Shown in pieces: positions 11,141 through 21,450 of a DNA stretch of 64,000 nucleotides (positions are counted from its first letter, which is position 1; the number at the start of each line of letters is the position of its first letter). The notes beneath the pieces were generated by a model. It was not told the DNA's origin. It worked only from the letters and a program-made list of their open reading frames with translations, and did not search any database. This DNA is from Erpobdella octoculata (Eukaryota; Annelida; Clitellata; Hirudinida; Erpobdellidae). The position numbers and the translations under genes are program-made. The DNA lies in contig OZ022241.1 in the NCBI GenBank assembly GCA_963978895.1, positions 14,767,356-14,831,355 of the forward strand, in the 5' to 3' direction.

Positions 11141-11340
11141 AGTTCACCGACTGGTTGGCGTTGAGACCGACTGGTTGGCGTTGACACCGACTGGTTGGCG
11201 TTGACACCGATTGGTTGGCGTTGACACCGATTGGTTGGCGTTGACACCGATTGGTTGGCGTTGACACCGACTGGTTGGCGTTGACACCGACTGGTTGGCG
11301 TTGACACCGACTGGTTGGCGTTGACACCGACATTTCAAAA
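11141..11340 (+). repeat. Right subterminal 20-bp array of the MULE
   Basis: About nine to ten units of GACTGGTTGGCGTTGACACC. In the inverted sense it shares CGGTGT-CAACGC with the left array but has a different middle (CCAACCAG in place of GTCCGAG). Minus-strand frames through it are repeat artefacts. Confidence 0.9.
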
Positions 11341-11382
11341 AGTGTCGGTGTGATCGCAAAAGTCGGTGTTAGTGATAGGAGC

Positions 11383-12996
11383 CCACGATTCGACTCCGGC
11401 TGTTGTTCCTGCGACCTGCTGAGGTTTAAACCTGTGACTGTCGACGACATTACCCGGCTCATCAAATCTTCACCAAACAAAAATTGTTCCCTGGACCCAA
11501 TACCGACATGGATGATCAAGCAATACTCTAGTGAACTGGCACCGTTTGTGACATTCCTGGTAAATTCATCGCTAGAGCGGGGACAGTTTCCTCCTGCCCA
11601 GAAAAATGCTGTCATCACACCGATCCTGAAGAAGCCGAATCTAGATCCGCTCAACACCGGTAACTACCGCCCAATCTCGAATCTGTCCTATCTGTCAAAA
11701 CTACTGGAACGATGCGTAGCCGCCCAGATAAACATCTACCTCGGTGAAAACAACCTTCTCCCGATGTTTCAGTCGGCGTACAGAAATCAGCACTCCACTG
11801 AAACTGCTGTCCTGAAGGTACTGTCTGATATTTACGCTGCGGCTGATTCGGGTCGGATCACGCTACTGGGACTTCTGGACCTCTCCGCTGCTTTCGACAC
11901 TGTTGACCATCAAATTTTGGTCAACAGGCTCCATTTCTCGTATGGTTTCGGAGACGTCGTCCTCGAATGGTTTTGTTCCTATTTGACTGATCGGTCCCAC
12001 TGCATCCGCTCCGGAGGTGTTTTGTCCACGCCTACCTCTGTCCTGTGTGGCGTCCCGCAGGGATCCGTTTTGGGCCCGTTGTTGTTTCTTCTCTATTCCG
12101 CGGACGTCCTACATATTGCCACGAAACATCGGTTTTCTGTCCATTCTTATGCTGACGACCTGCAGATTTATGATCACTCCCCGCCAGCGTCGTGTTCCGA
12201 TCTGGTCCCTAGGATGTCTGCATGTATCAGCGAGATTGGCACTTGGATGGCGAGCAATCGCTTGCAACTCAATCCTTCTAAGACCGAAGTGATCTGGTTG
12301 GGCTCGCCTGGTCGACTCAGGTTCTGTCCGAAGGGGGATCTGGTCATCGCTGATGTCTCAGTCAGGCCCTCCACTTATGTTCGTAATCTTGGCGTGATGG
12401 TCGACAGTAGCTTGTCTATGGAAGCACACATCTCTCATCTTACTCGTTCATGCTTCTATCATCTCCGTCAACTGCGCGTCGTCCGCCGTAGCCTCACCAT
12501 GGACTCCGCCCATTCACTCATCAGAGCACTCGTTCACAGCCGGCTTGATTACTGTAATGGTGTCATGGCCGGACTTAGACAGTTTCAAATCAACAGGCTC
12601 CAATCCATTCTCCGAGCAGCCGCTCGTCTTGTTCTTCAGCTGCCCGGCTGGTCTCCCGTATCAGATCTCATGCGGACGCAACTTCACTGGCTTCCTTTCC
12701 CGCAGAGAATTCAGTTCAAGTTGGGTCTGATGGTATACAAGTGCCTCCACCACACGGCTCCGGTCTACCTGCAGCAATTGTGTGTACCGATCTCAACGCT
12801 TGCTGGTCGGTCCCACCTTCGATCGGCGGCGGCTGGCGACTTGTTCGTTCCATCGTCAAAGACAACGACTCTCGGCAGGCGCGGATTCTCCACTGCTGGT
12901 CCAGTTGTTTGGAACAGCCTATCTGCTGACCTGAGGAATCCAGCTTTGGACCTCGGCGGTTTCAGGAAGCTGCTTAAGACCGAACTTTATTCCTAA
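11383..12996 (+). pseudogene. L2-like LINE reverse transcriptase
   Basis: Long open frame of about 535 codons. RT motifs in order: PIPTWMIK, NYRPISNLSYLSKLLER, LLDLSAAFDTVDH, GVPQGSVLGPLLFLLY, the catalytic YADD (about 12149-12160) and LGVMVDSSL, followed by the long C-terminal region ending ELYS and TAA at 12994. It belongs to the L2/CR1 side of the LINE tree. The RT part looks undamaged, but the element as a whole is 5'-truncated and split, so it is inactive. Confidence 0.85.
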
Positions 12997-13068
12997 ATTT
13001 ATGATTTGACGCGACGCGCTTTTGTGACTTTTTAAAAAAAGCGCATTATAAATTTACCTTTAATAATC

Positions 13069-14665
13069 AATGAGCATTTATCTACGTTGAACATCATTTG
13101 CCAGTCTAGGGACCATTGGTATATTTTTGCAAGATCTTTTCTTAAAATGTCGGCATCCAGCTCACACTCTACACTTTCATGGATAACTTTGTATCATCAG
13201 CAAATTTCGAGACCTTTGAACAAGTCCCTATATTAAGGTCGTTAATGAACAGAACAAATAGTAAAAGTCCCAAAACGGATCCTTGCGGTACACCACTTTT
13301 TATGCTTTTCCACTCCGAGTATTTCCCTTTAATTCCCACTTTTTGTCTTCTGTCAACTAGCCATTCTTTGATCTATCCTCGAATATTACCTCCTCTTCCG
13401 GCAGCTTCTATTTTTATCATCAACCGTGTATGTGGTACTTTGTCGAAGCCTTTGGTAAAATCCAGATAGACTATGTCTACAGTGGATCCTTTGTCTAAGT
13501 GGGTATAAACATTTTCAAAACAATCTAGCAAATTTGTTAGACTTGATCGCCTTTACGAATCCATGTTGGCTGTTTATCAAAATGCTGTGGTGTCTAATGT
13601 GATTCATTAATTCGAACTGAATGATTTTTTCCATGACTTTGCAAATAAGACACGTGAGATTTACTGGACGATAGTTACTTGCCTCAGATCTGCTACCTTT
13701 TTTAAAGAGTGGTACAATGATTGCATCTTTCCAATCACGAGGAATTTCTCTAATTTTCAAGGACCTGTTCATTATTTCTGCTAACACATCGCTTATTTTG
13801 TGTCTTACTTCTCTTAAAAACATGGGATGTAATGCATCGATACCCGGACTTTTATCAGTTTTTAGGTCTTTCAAGTGTCTTTCAACGTTCTCTTTTGTGA
13901 TAACCAAATAAGTCATTTTCTCTTCTATTTTTCCCTTAAACATGTTTACAGGCTCCGGTATGTTTTCTATGTTTTCTTCAGTAAAAACCGTACAAAAATA
14001 GTTATTTAACATTTCAGCTACCTCTTTATCGTTTTCAACCACTTCGCCTAACTCATTTTTTAACGGCCCCACTAGGTCTTTTCGTTTTTGCTTACTTCGG
14101 ACATACGCATAGAAACTTTTGCTGTCATTTTTTATATTATCCGTCAGCTTTTTCTCATAATCAATTATGGCCCTTTTAATGCTTTTTTTTGTCTCGTTTC
14201 TTTTCTTGACATATTTGTCGCGCAATTGTTGCAGTATTATTTCTTTGCCTGTCTCATTATGAAATGAAATTTCATTTTCATTTCGAAGTGTTTGGAACCT
14301 TTTCCATGCTTTGATTTTTGTTCTTCTTTTTTTTAAGACTTCCTTTGTTATCCATGGCTGTTTCCTGACAAATGTTTTCTTAATGGGTATTATTTCTTGA
14401 ATGACCTCCTCCATGCTCTTTTTGAATAACATCCAGCTGTCATTTACATCCACCGATTCATTTTTTCTCATTATATTCATGTCTCTTATTTTGCTTCTTA
14501 CTTTGTTATAATTTGCTTTAAAAAGTTATAGCTAATATGAAAATTTATTTTCATGTTACAATCCTGCAATATTCTTTCAAATCTTACAATTTGGTGGTCA
14601 CTAGAATGAAAAGGCTTTCCTGCAGAGATGTTCTCTACAATGTTCTCATCTGAAGTTATTACCAT
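13069..14665 (-). pseudogene. CR1-like LINE: endonuclease end and reverse transcriptase
   Basis: Minus-strand parts: SSDHQIVRFE (the S-D-H end of an APE endonuclease, about 14600), a basic linker, then RT from 14480. Visible motifs are KSPGIDALHP, NYRPVNLTC, STDHGF-like QHGF, VYLDFTKGFDKVPH, GVPQGSVLG and FADDTK. Frame breaks occur near 13560 and again around 13380 and 13180. It joins logically to 6437-7106. The Met at 14480 is internal, not a start. Confidence 0.75.
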
Positions 14666-14800
14666 TCCTATTTCTAATTCCATTCCAAGTTTAATTCCTA
14701 TTTCTAATTCCATTCCAAGTTTAATTCCTATTTCTAATTCCATTCCAAGTTTAATTCCTATTTCTAATTCCTATTCTCAAGAAAAAACTCTTATTTTAAT
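14666..14800 (+). repeat. ~29-bp tandem array (ATTCC-rich)
   Basis: Three to four near-identical units of CCAAGTTTAATTCCTATTTC preceded by TAATTCCATT. It directly abuts the truncated 5' end of the CR1-like LINE. Confidence 0.8.
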
Positions 14801-14861
14801 TTCTAATTCAATTACCATTAATGGAAATAACACTGATGGTTACTGTATTAAAAGTCACCGA

Positions 14862-14968
14862 TAATAATAATCGCCGGGATTAAATGTCGCGGGATTAAGA
14901 GTCGCTGGGACCAAAAGTCCGGTATTAAATGTCGCGGTACAAAATGTCGCGGTATTAAAAGTCGTGGA
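14862..14968 (-). repeat. Right terminal repeat array of the large hAT
   Basis: About seven units with the core GGGATTAA or GGTATTAA followed by (NN)GTCGC, inverted relative to 1509-1640. Confidence 0.7.
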
Positions 14969-14979
14969 ATCGTTATAAG

Positions 14980-15529
14980 TCTACAAGAATTTTATACATC
15001 TCTCAATCTTATAAAATCACTTACTGAATTTTTAGTTACATAATGTGATAAAATATTTGACAAGCAAGGTTATAACAGATGAATTTAGAAAGGTTCCCAG
15101 AGAAACAAATTTTCTTTACTAAAATTGTTATAATCTGATACTACTTCTAGAAAATAATAGATTAGCAGATAATTTTTCATTTTTGCTACAATTTAGATTA
15201 AAGTGCAAATACTAAAAAGCTGCTCTTTTGCGTATAATACAGTTTTTGCCTTTCTGTTAAATCTTTTCTTCTTTGTTAAAACGCAGTCAAATATAAGCTG
15301 TATACAATGATTTTAATACAAAACTACTCCTCGCTAATTGCGAGCCAGTCCCATGCCTGGAGAAAGAAGGAGAGAAAAGTAAAAAGGATCAAATTTTGAT
15401 CAACGACAGGAAGTACTTAAGTGCTTCTTACATACAGCCATTAGAATCTTAAAACACCTAATGTAAACAAATTAATACAAAAACTGCTCAGACCATCTTG
15501 CATTCGAAAGTTCAAAACAACACACTTAC
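14980..15529. other. Host intron right of the hAT insertion
   Basis: AT-rich with no exon seen. 15310-15440 has an inverted partial copy at 21775-21890 (shared words GCGAGCCAGTCCCA and AGGAAGTACTTAAGTGCTTC), so part of it is a dispersed repeat. Confidence 0.45.
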
Positions 15530-15610
15530 TTGCTATGGAGGTCGCATTTTCTGTCGTTGTTGCTGAATTTATTGGGAGAATTGTTACTGTTTCATTTAAC
15601 TTTGGAGTTG
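15530..15610 (-). CDS. Host exon: 27-codon Thr/Asn-rich linker
   Basis: Minus-strand exon with a strong acceptor (ATTTTTCACAG) and a strong donor (GTAAGTGTG). It is 81 nt long and phase 1 at both ends. The product begins ATPKLNETVTILP and ends ATTTENATSIA, with potential N-glycosylation sites NET and NAT. The last base A joins CG of the mucin exon to make Thr. The upstream membrane exon ends in G, which joins CA to make Ala. The match of phase, strand and composition is the main support for placing it in the same gene as 765-1277. Confidence 0.6.
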
Positions 15611-16029
15611 CTGTGAAAAATCATAGCTTGTAAACAAAAGTATTGAAAAAAAAGAAAAAAGTAAACCGTAAAACTAGTTTTTTTAACAAATCGCTTGTAT
15701 TTCTGGATAAGCCGACTTTTCAATTGTTGCACAAAGGTTTTTTTAAACAATATTTTTAGAAATTTATATATGTAAACATCTATATTATTGTATTTAAGTT
15801 GTTTTTGTTTTAAAAAAAGGATAATTATTATTTTTGTATTAAACAAATTTCTCAAAAAATTTTCAAACTTCAATAAAATGCATTTTCATAGGAAGCAATC
15901 CTATATTTAAAATTTCAGTTAAATTGGATGATGGGAAGTTAGTTAACTTTCACTTTCAAGGTTTGCAAACATCCAGGCAGGCAGGACCGCGGTGAAGTTA
16001 ATATAAAATAACTACCTGAGTCAGCAAAC
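15611..16029. other. Host intron, no recognised element
   Basis: Strongly AT-rich. Short minus-strand frames are Phe/Lys-rich noise. Nothing further was recognised. Confidence 0.4.
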
Positions 16030-16400
16030 GTTGTTTTGTCTTATAAATTATTTTGGTTTTTTTATTAAAAGTTTAATGTACAAAATTATGAAAATTTAAA
16101 AAAAATCAATCTTGAAGAGCAATCGAGTGTACAATGCTCAGGGTTTTTGAAAGTTTTTCTACCGTTCTTCTCTCTTGCTTTCGTTTAGCAAAAAATACCG
16201 TCTTAGGTGTAATATTTTCTTTCAGGCACGCGCTATTAAAAACAGTAGACCATTTTGCGTTTATTGTTTTTTTTGACAAACATTCTAAATTTTTCAAACT
16301 ACATACATTTTTGATTCAACTAGGGTTAACGAACCGTTTCGCCTGAAATTTTCATCCTCAGAGCCCATTTAAAATTTAAACCAAACGTCAACACAAGAAA
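16030..16400 (-). mobile_element. Penelope-like element fragment
   Basis: The minus strand carries a hammerhead-like core (16321-16366), followed by a short open region that contains KTINAKWSTVFNSACLKEN. The same AKW...FN-x-ACLKEN pattern follows the hammerhead in the copy at 31119-32240. Part (16035-16150) recurs inverted at 43845-43975. The arrangement fits the pseudo-LTR end of a Penelope-like retroelement. Confidence 0.6.
16321..16366 (-). ncRNA. Degenerate hammerhead ribozyme motif
   Basis: On the minus strand: GGGCT, CTGAGGA, a UGAA/UUCA helix, GAAAC, a 3-bp stem III closed by a GUU loop, then AACCC. The conserved CUGANGA and GAAA boxes are present. Stem I has one mismatch, and three bases (GGC) lie unpaired before GAAA, so activity is doubtful. 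Confidence 0.45.
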
Positions 16401-16719
16401 CGATACAATGAAATAAACCAGGTAGAACGTACCTACCCTAGATATAAAATATCGTGAAAGGAACTGAGATAAAAAATATGTATTAATAAAGTTCAAATAA
16501 TTTAAAAAACAATATAGTATACACAAGAATATTGGTATGGTCGAAATTTTATTATAGAAGAAGACAATGTAAAATTACAAATATGAACAAGTTATTTTTT
16601 TATTTTTATTGTTTTGCCCGTCCCATATTTTTTATTTTTATTGTTTTGCCCGTCCCAAGGACGGATGTTTTAACATTACAATGAACATTGGATATATTTT
16701 TTTCAACGCAGCATGTGTA
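16401..16719. other. AT-rich spacer
   Basis: Contains a direct repeat of TTTATTTTTATTGTTTTGCCCGTCCCA-like sequence (about 16600-16656), giving two tandem copies of about 33 bp. No gene seen. Confidence 0.4.
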
Positions 16720-17190
16720 TCGATTTTGTTGTATGGATGTGAAACCTAACTTGTAACAAAATGTTTGGCGAATAAATTGGACGTGTTCGCCAGAAAGTGT
16801 TATCGCAGGATGATCGGTGTGGTTCAGCCTGAAGATCGTATGACAAACGAGAACCTGTACGACAGGGTACAATCAGCTCCTATCAGCACATTGATCCGTC
16901 ATCGACATATGTCTTTCACTGGTCATTGCCTGCGTATGAGCCGGGATGAACCGGCAAATATATACATGCTGTACACATCGAACGTAGAAGCTAGCAACAG
17001 ACGCGGCCGTCCAAGAATGTCATACCTTATAACTATGACAGGAAGAGCATCACCGCTGAGGAGGTTAGAAGGGAAGCCACGGAGGCCAATGGAGAGAAAT
17101 AGAAATTCAGATATTGTCGTCTGCGGAGTGGAGGGACCAACAGGTCCGGACGAAGGGTAGTCGGGCGATGATGATGATGAATACAAGTTA
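16720..17190 (+). pseudogene. RTE-type LINE, 3' end of ORF2
   Basis: Plus-strand C-terminal tail of a LINE ORF2: LLYGCET-like start, then RKCYRRMIGV, NENLYDRV, STLIRHRHMSFTGHCLRM and RRGRPRMSY, the usual order in RTE-group elements. It ends in (GAT)n at 17167-17180, a typical RTE 3' microsatellite tail. Only about 140 codons remain and the RT core is absent, so this is a 5'-truncated insertion. Confidence 0.75.
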
Positions 17191-17371
17191 ATTAAAGAGT
17201 TTATTTATTTATTTATAACATTACAATTAAAATTTAGATATAAATGGAGTCAATTTGATTGAAGATAAAATCTGGAAAACGTTTTGTAATTATTTAAAAA
17301 ATTATTTAAAGTTTTTGAAAAACTTCGCGATAGACATTATTTTGCATGAATGTCTTACTCTATAAAAGATT
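17191..17371. other. AT-rich spacer
   Basis: No recognisable feature. Confidence 0.3.
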
Positions 17372-17612
17372 TCATTGAATATGTGAATCCTTAATGAAGA
17401 TTTTCAAATACTGGGGTATTTTTGATCTTGAGAGGGCAAGATATAGCTTAAGATATAATCCATGTTTAGTAAGCATAGGGATTTCGTCAATTATGATGAG
17501 CGAAGCCTGATAAAATATTTGTGCCTCTGGCAAGTTTAGTCTTACTGCAGAAACAGAGCTCTCGTGAAGTGGAACAGGAAGTTTAAAACCACTGTGCACT
17601 GTTCGCCCACAT
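17372..17612 (-). pseudogene. Helitron PIF1-like helicase fragment
   Basis: The minus-strand frame reads GRTVHSGFKLPVP, then a hydrophobic strand with the Walker B signature LIIIDE, as in the PIF1-like helicase of Helitrons. The usual acidic/Ala motif after Walker B is altered (IPM). Walker A is not present. It is a short remnant. Confidence 0.65.
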
Positions 17613-18140
17613 CTGAATAATTATTACTTTAAACTTTCTCTGTATTTGTATTCTATTGCTAACGTTTCAGTTACCAAAACGCAGGAAAATCCTGAAGCAA
17701 AAAAATCGTCGTTTGACAGCAGAAAGAACTCGGAGTTGGAGTAAATTTGTAGAAAGCGATATAAGTGAAATTGATAGAAATTGTTTTATCGTTCGTATGC
17801 ACTCCAAAACAAATCAAAGAAAAAAGAACATATTCAAAAATATTAATATTTTGAATTTATTTTACATAAAGTAAGAATTTTTTAAGTTATTTAATTATAT
17901 ATATAATTATTTATTATTATTATATATAAATTAATTTACCATTGATAGTAGAGCGTCACACAAAAACGTCTTACACAGACATGGGCTATTATATATCTTA
18001 ATAATTACAACAATAAAGTAGAATAGGTTATTAAACGGTTTGTCATCTCCCGGCGGGAATTCACATTGGTCCCCTTCAGGAATTCCACTAAGGTCACTGC
18101 TGACGCCCTGGTTATTTTTAGCTTGGGATGCTGGTGGAGA
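17613..18140. other. Unassigned sequence
   Basis: A 72-codon plus-strand frame (17656-17874) and an 82-codon minus-strand frame (17931-18179) match nothing I recognise. 18050-18140 is less AT-rich and could be old coding or repeat DNA. It forms the left target flank of the hAT at 18141. Confidence 0.3.
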
Positions 18141-20522
18141 CAGTGGCGGATCTAGGAATTTCGTAAGGTGGGGGCTCAAAATGTTTTCAGTTTTTTTTTA
18201 AATTTTTATTGCTGTCGTTATAAAGTCCGTTGTAAGATATCTTGAATTTTTTATTTAGTAAAACCAAACAAAAGGAATCAAAGTTAAACTTTTAATCTAC
18301 TCGCATTTTCCCCATCTTTTTTCTTTTTTTCTCTTTTACTTTCTTCCTGTATTTTTCTATCGGGAGCAATATCAACACATAACACCTCTTTTTTCATCAT
18401 AGAGTTAGGTCATCAGACACTTAAAAGCTAAAATTAAGTGAACCATGAACAACTTTTGCAATTAGGCAGCTACTAATGTTTCCAATTTTTTTATGATAAT
18501 CTATATATAGAAAAGAACATCTCCTGACTGACTGACTGACTGACTGACTGATAATCAACGCCGAGCTCAAACGCCTCATCCTAGGAACGTAAAATTTGTA
18601 ACTTATATTACTTTTATTGCGTAAGCATCCACTAAGAAGGGATTTTTGAAAATTTTGCTCCTGAGGGAAAGAAACTAGAAAACAAACTTTTTTCTAAAAC
18701 AATGTATATCTTGAAAACCAAAAATGAGGAGATTTTGAAATTTGGTATATGTATTCTTCTTAAAAAATAAAAAGAGACGTGTTTCACCATTTTTTTGAAA
18801 ATTCGGTTTCCCGGATCTCAAATGTGGGTTGGAAAATTGGGTTATTTGGTTTTTAAAGTAGCTGCTACTCAAAATCTGTGAATGCTACAGGAGTAAAAAT
18901 TAGTATTTAGTTTCTACTCCAAAAATAATGAAATAGGTGTTTTATCATTTTTTGAAAATTTGGTTTCCAGGACTTCAAATGTGGGGTGGAAAATAGGGTT
19001 ATTTGTTTTTTTTAAATAACTGCTACTCCAAAACTGTAAATACCACAGATGTAAAAATTAGTATTTAGTTTCTATTCTAAAAATAAAGATATTCGTGTTT
19101 CACCATTTTTTACAAATTTGGTTTCCAGGACCTTAAATGTGGGTGGACGATAGGATTACTTGGTTTTTAACGTAGCTGATACTCAAAAACTGTGAATGCT
19201 ACAAAAGTCAAAATTAGTATTTAGTTTCTACTCTAAAAATAATGATATACGTGCTTCACCATTTTTTGAAAATTTGGTTTCCAGGACTTCAAATGTGGGG
19301 TGGAATATAGGGTTATTTGGTTTTTAAAGTAACTGCTACTCAAAAACTGTAAGTGCTACAAATGTGAAAATTAGTATTTTGAGGTTTTGTGCCGGTTAAA
19401 AGTAGATGAGTTCAGTTTATCACCGGACAGACGGCCAAACCATTATTTTAGGGTCTTCATACGGCCCTGCCCAAACCTTAAATCAAGGTGGGACGGGCCG
19501 AGATTTGTAACCAAGTATATAGACATTTTAGTGATTTTAGGGTGTTCAGACGGGCCGGGCTAAACCTGAAGTCAAGGTGGGACGGGCCAAAGTTTTTCAT
19601 CAAGTATATAGAACTTCTAGGCCTGTAAAAATGGGCCGGGCCCATATTAGACGGGCCGTGCCGGGCCAGGAATTTCGGTTTTTGAAACGGGGTGGGCCAA
19701 GTTGTCGACGTGCCGAGCCGAGACCTAAAAAATTGATCCGTGCAGTACTCTACTATGTATGCACGGTTCAAATTCCCTAATTTCATGCGAGCGAAGCCGC
19801 TACGGGCACTGCTAGTAAGTCTATAAAAAAAGCTTGACCACATTCTTCTAAATACTTGATATGGGAAATATGTATAAATTAAAAATTTAAGAAACTTTCG
19901 AATCAATATGAAATCAATATAGAAAAAACTAAGTTTTTATTATAACATTTTACTTTAAAAAATCAAATATCGCTTTCATTAAATAAACTAAAAACTGATG
20001 GTTTATTTTTTTACAGAAAAGTTCAAACCTCTGAATCTTCAACTTTAAACTTTTTTGGCCAATTTTGGGACCTCATTTCTATTTCTTGGGAATCAAAACT
20101 ATGTCAAGGGGCCCACTGAAGTCAGAAGAAGAATACCTTCTCTACTCCCTCCAAATTGACGTCCCTGAACTCACAGCTTTTATTCAGATTACAAATGATT
20201 ACTGTTTTAAGGTTTTGTTGTTGAGCCTTCTAAACTTATTTAGAAAAATGAAGGTGTCATTTTAAACTTTTTTGTTGGACCTGCCCGTGAAAGTCTAAAT
20301 GTTTTTTGAGATATTATTTGAATTATATTTTGTATTGAATCGGTTTGAAAAAGGCCCAAAATTCTTAAATATCTGCTAATTATCAGAACTATTGATGGTC
20401 GAGAGATAAATTCAGTAAAAATAAAGCCTCGGGATACAGAAACAAAAACTTTAAGCTAAAAAGCACATTTTTTTTATTTTTTTGAAAACTCTAATGGGGG
20501 CCCGCCCCTAGATGCGCTAGTG
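18141..20522. mobile_element. Non-autonomous hAT (TSD GGTGGAGA)
   Basis: 8-bp duplications GGTGGAGA lie at 18133-18140 and 20523-20530. Inverted ends are CAGTGGCGGATCTAGG and, on the right, complement CACTAGCGCATCTAGG. No transposase was seen inside. About 1.3 kb of the interior is a Helitron (18500-19815). Sequence on either side of the Helitron contains no long ORF. Confidence 0.85.
18500..19815 (+). mobile_element. Non-autonomous Helitron with internal ~190-bp repeats
   Basis: The 5' end is TCTATATATAGAAAAGAACA and the 3' end is GCGAAGCCGCTACGGGCACTGCTAG, ending in CTAG followed by T; GCCGCTACGGGC can form the usual short 3' hairpin. The interior (18700-19380) has about four diverged repeats with TTCACCATTTTTTGAAAATT and GGACTTCAAATGTGGGGTGG. 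19470-19740 is a GC-rich run of GGGCCGGGC words. A (CTGA)n run sits at 18525-18550. Confidence 0.75.
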
Positions 20523-20984
20523 GGTGGAGATGTAAGCTATTATACAGACTAGATTCATTGACAATCAATAAATTGAAGTAAAACACTTTTCTAACAACTT
20601 AACAAGTTATTGACTAGTAATTCGTTTAAAATAATTCGATTTTGCGGTCTTTTAATGATGCAACCACATTATCGCATGTGCATTATCGCTTTCTCGTAAA
20701 TACGCTTAAAATAATAAGCAAAAACCTTTCAAATTAGGTTGCCATAATATCCATCAAATAATCAACCTATTTAGCTAAACAAAATTTAAAGAACGTTTGT
20801 CGCGATTTAATTCCGGGTCCCCTATGTGAAAATTCTTAGATCAACCGGTCTAAGCGTTCAATAACAAAAAGGATAAACCAGACCGAAATAGCAAATTGCA
20901 TGGGTTGCAATACCATAAAAAAATTGATTTAAAATTTAAATTTAAGCGGTGAAAAAATATTTTTTTAAAAATGTAATTAAAAAA
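20523..20984. other. AT-rich spacer
   Basis: Begins with the right target duplication of the hAT at 18141. No gene or further repeat was recognised. Confidence 0.3.
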
Positions 20985-21130
20985 ATGTAACGGAAAAAAC
21001 GTTACAGTTACTAAAAAAAAGTTACTATTTTACGTTACTTCGTTACTTACACCAAAAGTAACGCGTTACGTTATTAGTTACCGAAAATTGTAACGAAGTT
21101 ACAGTAACGCGTTACTCGCCAACACTGATT
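20985..21130 (-). mobile_element. hAT terminus (CAGTGTTGGCGAGTAACG)
   Basis: The minus strand starts CAGTGTTGGCGAGTAACGCG and continues with many GTAACG/GTTAC words, a well-known hAT end type with subterminal repeats. The matching other end was not found nearby, so it is an orphan end or a broken element. Confidence 0.6.
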
Positions 21131-21318
21131 TCGACAACCAAAACAGATTTCACTCAAAAATACGATTGATATGACAGCATCACTATTCAAAAAGAAAAAA
21201 TAGGGTTCACAGCATTGTATTCATAAAATAAGACGAGAAATTTTTCCAAAAGGCATTTGCTAAATAGCGCCTCATTATATGCTAAAAAAACGTAGTTTAT
21301 TACAACAATGGCTCCTAC
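21131..21318. other. Spacer
   Basis: No recognisable feature. Confidence 0.3.
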
Positions 21319-21450
21319 ACATTTGCCCAAATCCGTCTAGTCAGTCGGGCAAATGGCGTCCGAAGTCGGGCAAATGCCTACCGAAGTCGGGAATACGCCG
21401 TCCAAAGTCAGGCAAATGCCGTCCGACACTAACGTTGAAGTAGACCGTGT
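21319..21450 (+). repeat. ~20-bp tandem array (GTCGGGCAAATG)
   Basis: About five units of the type AAGTCGGGCAAATGGCGTCC. The length and style resemble the subterminal arrays of the MULE at 7357, so it may be one end of a related element. No partner end was seen. Confidence 0.5.

Larger units (their letters stand above)
7357..11382 (+). mobile_element. Phantom-like MULE with 10-bp TSD
   Basis: CCACGATTCG flanks the element on both sides (7347-7356, 11383-11392). The ends are inverted repeats with the shared core TTTTGCGATNACACCGACAC. Behind each terminus is a 20-bp tandem array. The interior holds an intron-containing transposase gene. A 9-10 bp duplication and a MULE transposase with FLYWCH finger fit the animal Mutator-like (Phantom) group. 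Confidence 0.88.
7107..13068 (+). mobile_element. L2-like LINE, split by a MULE
   Basis: Plus-strand LINE, truncated at the 5' side, whose ORF2 is in two parts: 7107-7356 and 11383-12996. It ends with GCGCATTATAAATTTACC just before the CR1-like LINE resumes. The split lies exactly at the 10-bp duplication CCACGATTCG made by the MULE. Removing one copy restores a continuous frame (SPRF then DSG). Confidence 0.8.
6429..14665 (-). mobile_element. CR1-like LINE, split by a later LINE
   Basis: Two minus-strand parts of one LINE ORF2 lie at 13069-14665 (end of endonuclease plus reverse transcriptase) and 6437-7106 (C-terminal part). They match end to end: the upstream part stops within WQMMFNVDKC and the downstream part resumes with EVRLMHMG, a continuous motif in this family. 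The 5.96-kb block between them is an L2-like LINE. The copy is 5'-truncated within the endonuclease. Confidence 0.8.
1500..14971. mobile_element. Large composite hAT-like insertion with 8-bp TSD
   Basis: The 8-mer GTTATAAG flanks this block at 1492-1499 and 14972-14979. Both ends carry inverted arrays of a short repeat (CCCG-N(4-6)-TTAAT on the left, its complement GGGATTAA-NN-GTCGC on the right). Eight-bp duplications are typical of hAT elements. The block contains several later insertions: a decayed hAT with a SINE, a hAT deletion derivative, and a LINE/LINE/MULE nest. No transposase can be assigned to the outer element itself. The outermost bases of the two ends align only loosely, so exact termini may be a few bases off. 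Confidence 0.6.

Noticed and set aside
11088..11657. Minus-strand ORF with CQRQPVGVNANQ repeats
   Set aside because: It is produced by the 20-bp MULE end array and the antisense of the L2-like RT.
15592..15873. Phe/Lys-rich minus-strand ORF
   Set aside because: AT-rich noise that overlaps the intron and the acceptor of the exon at 15530-15610.
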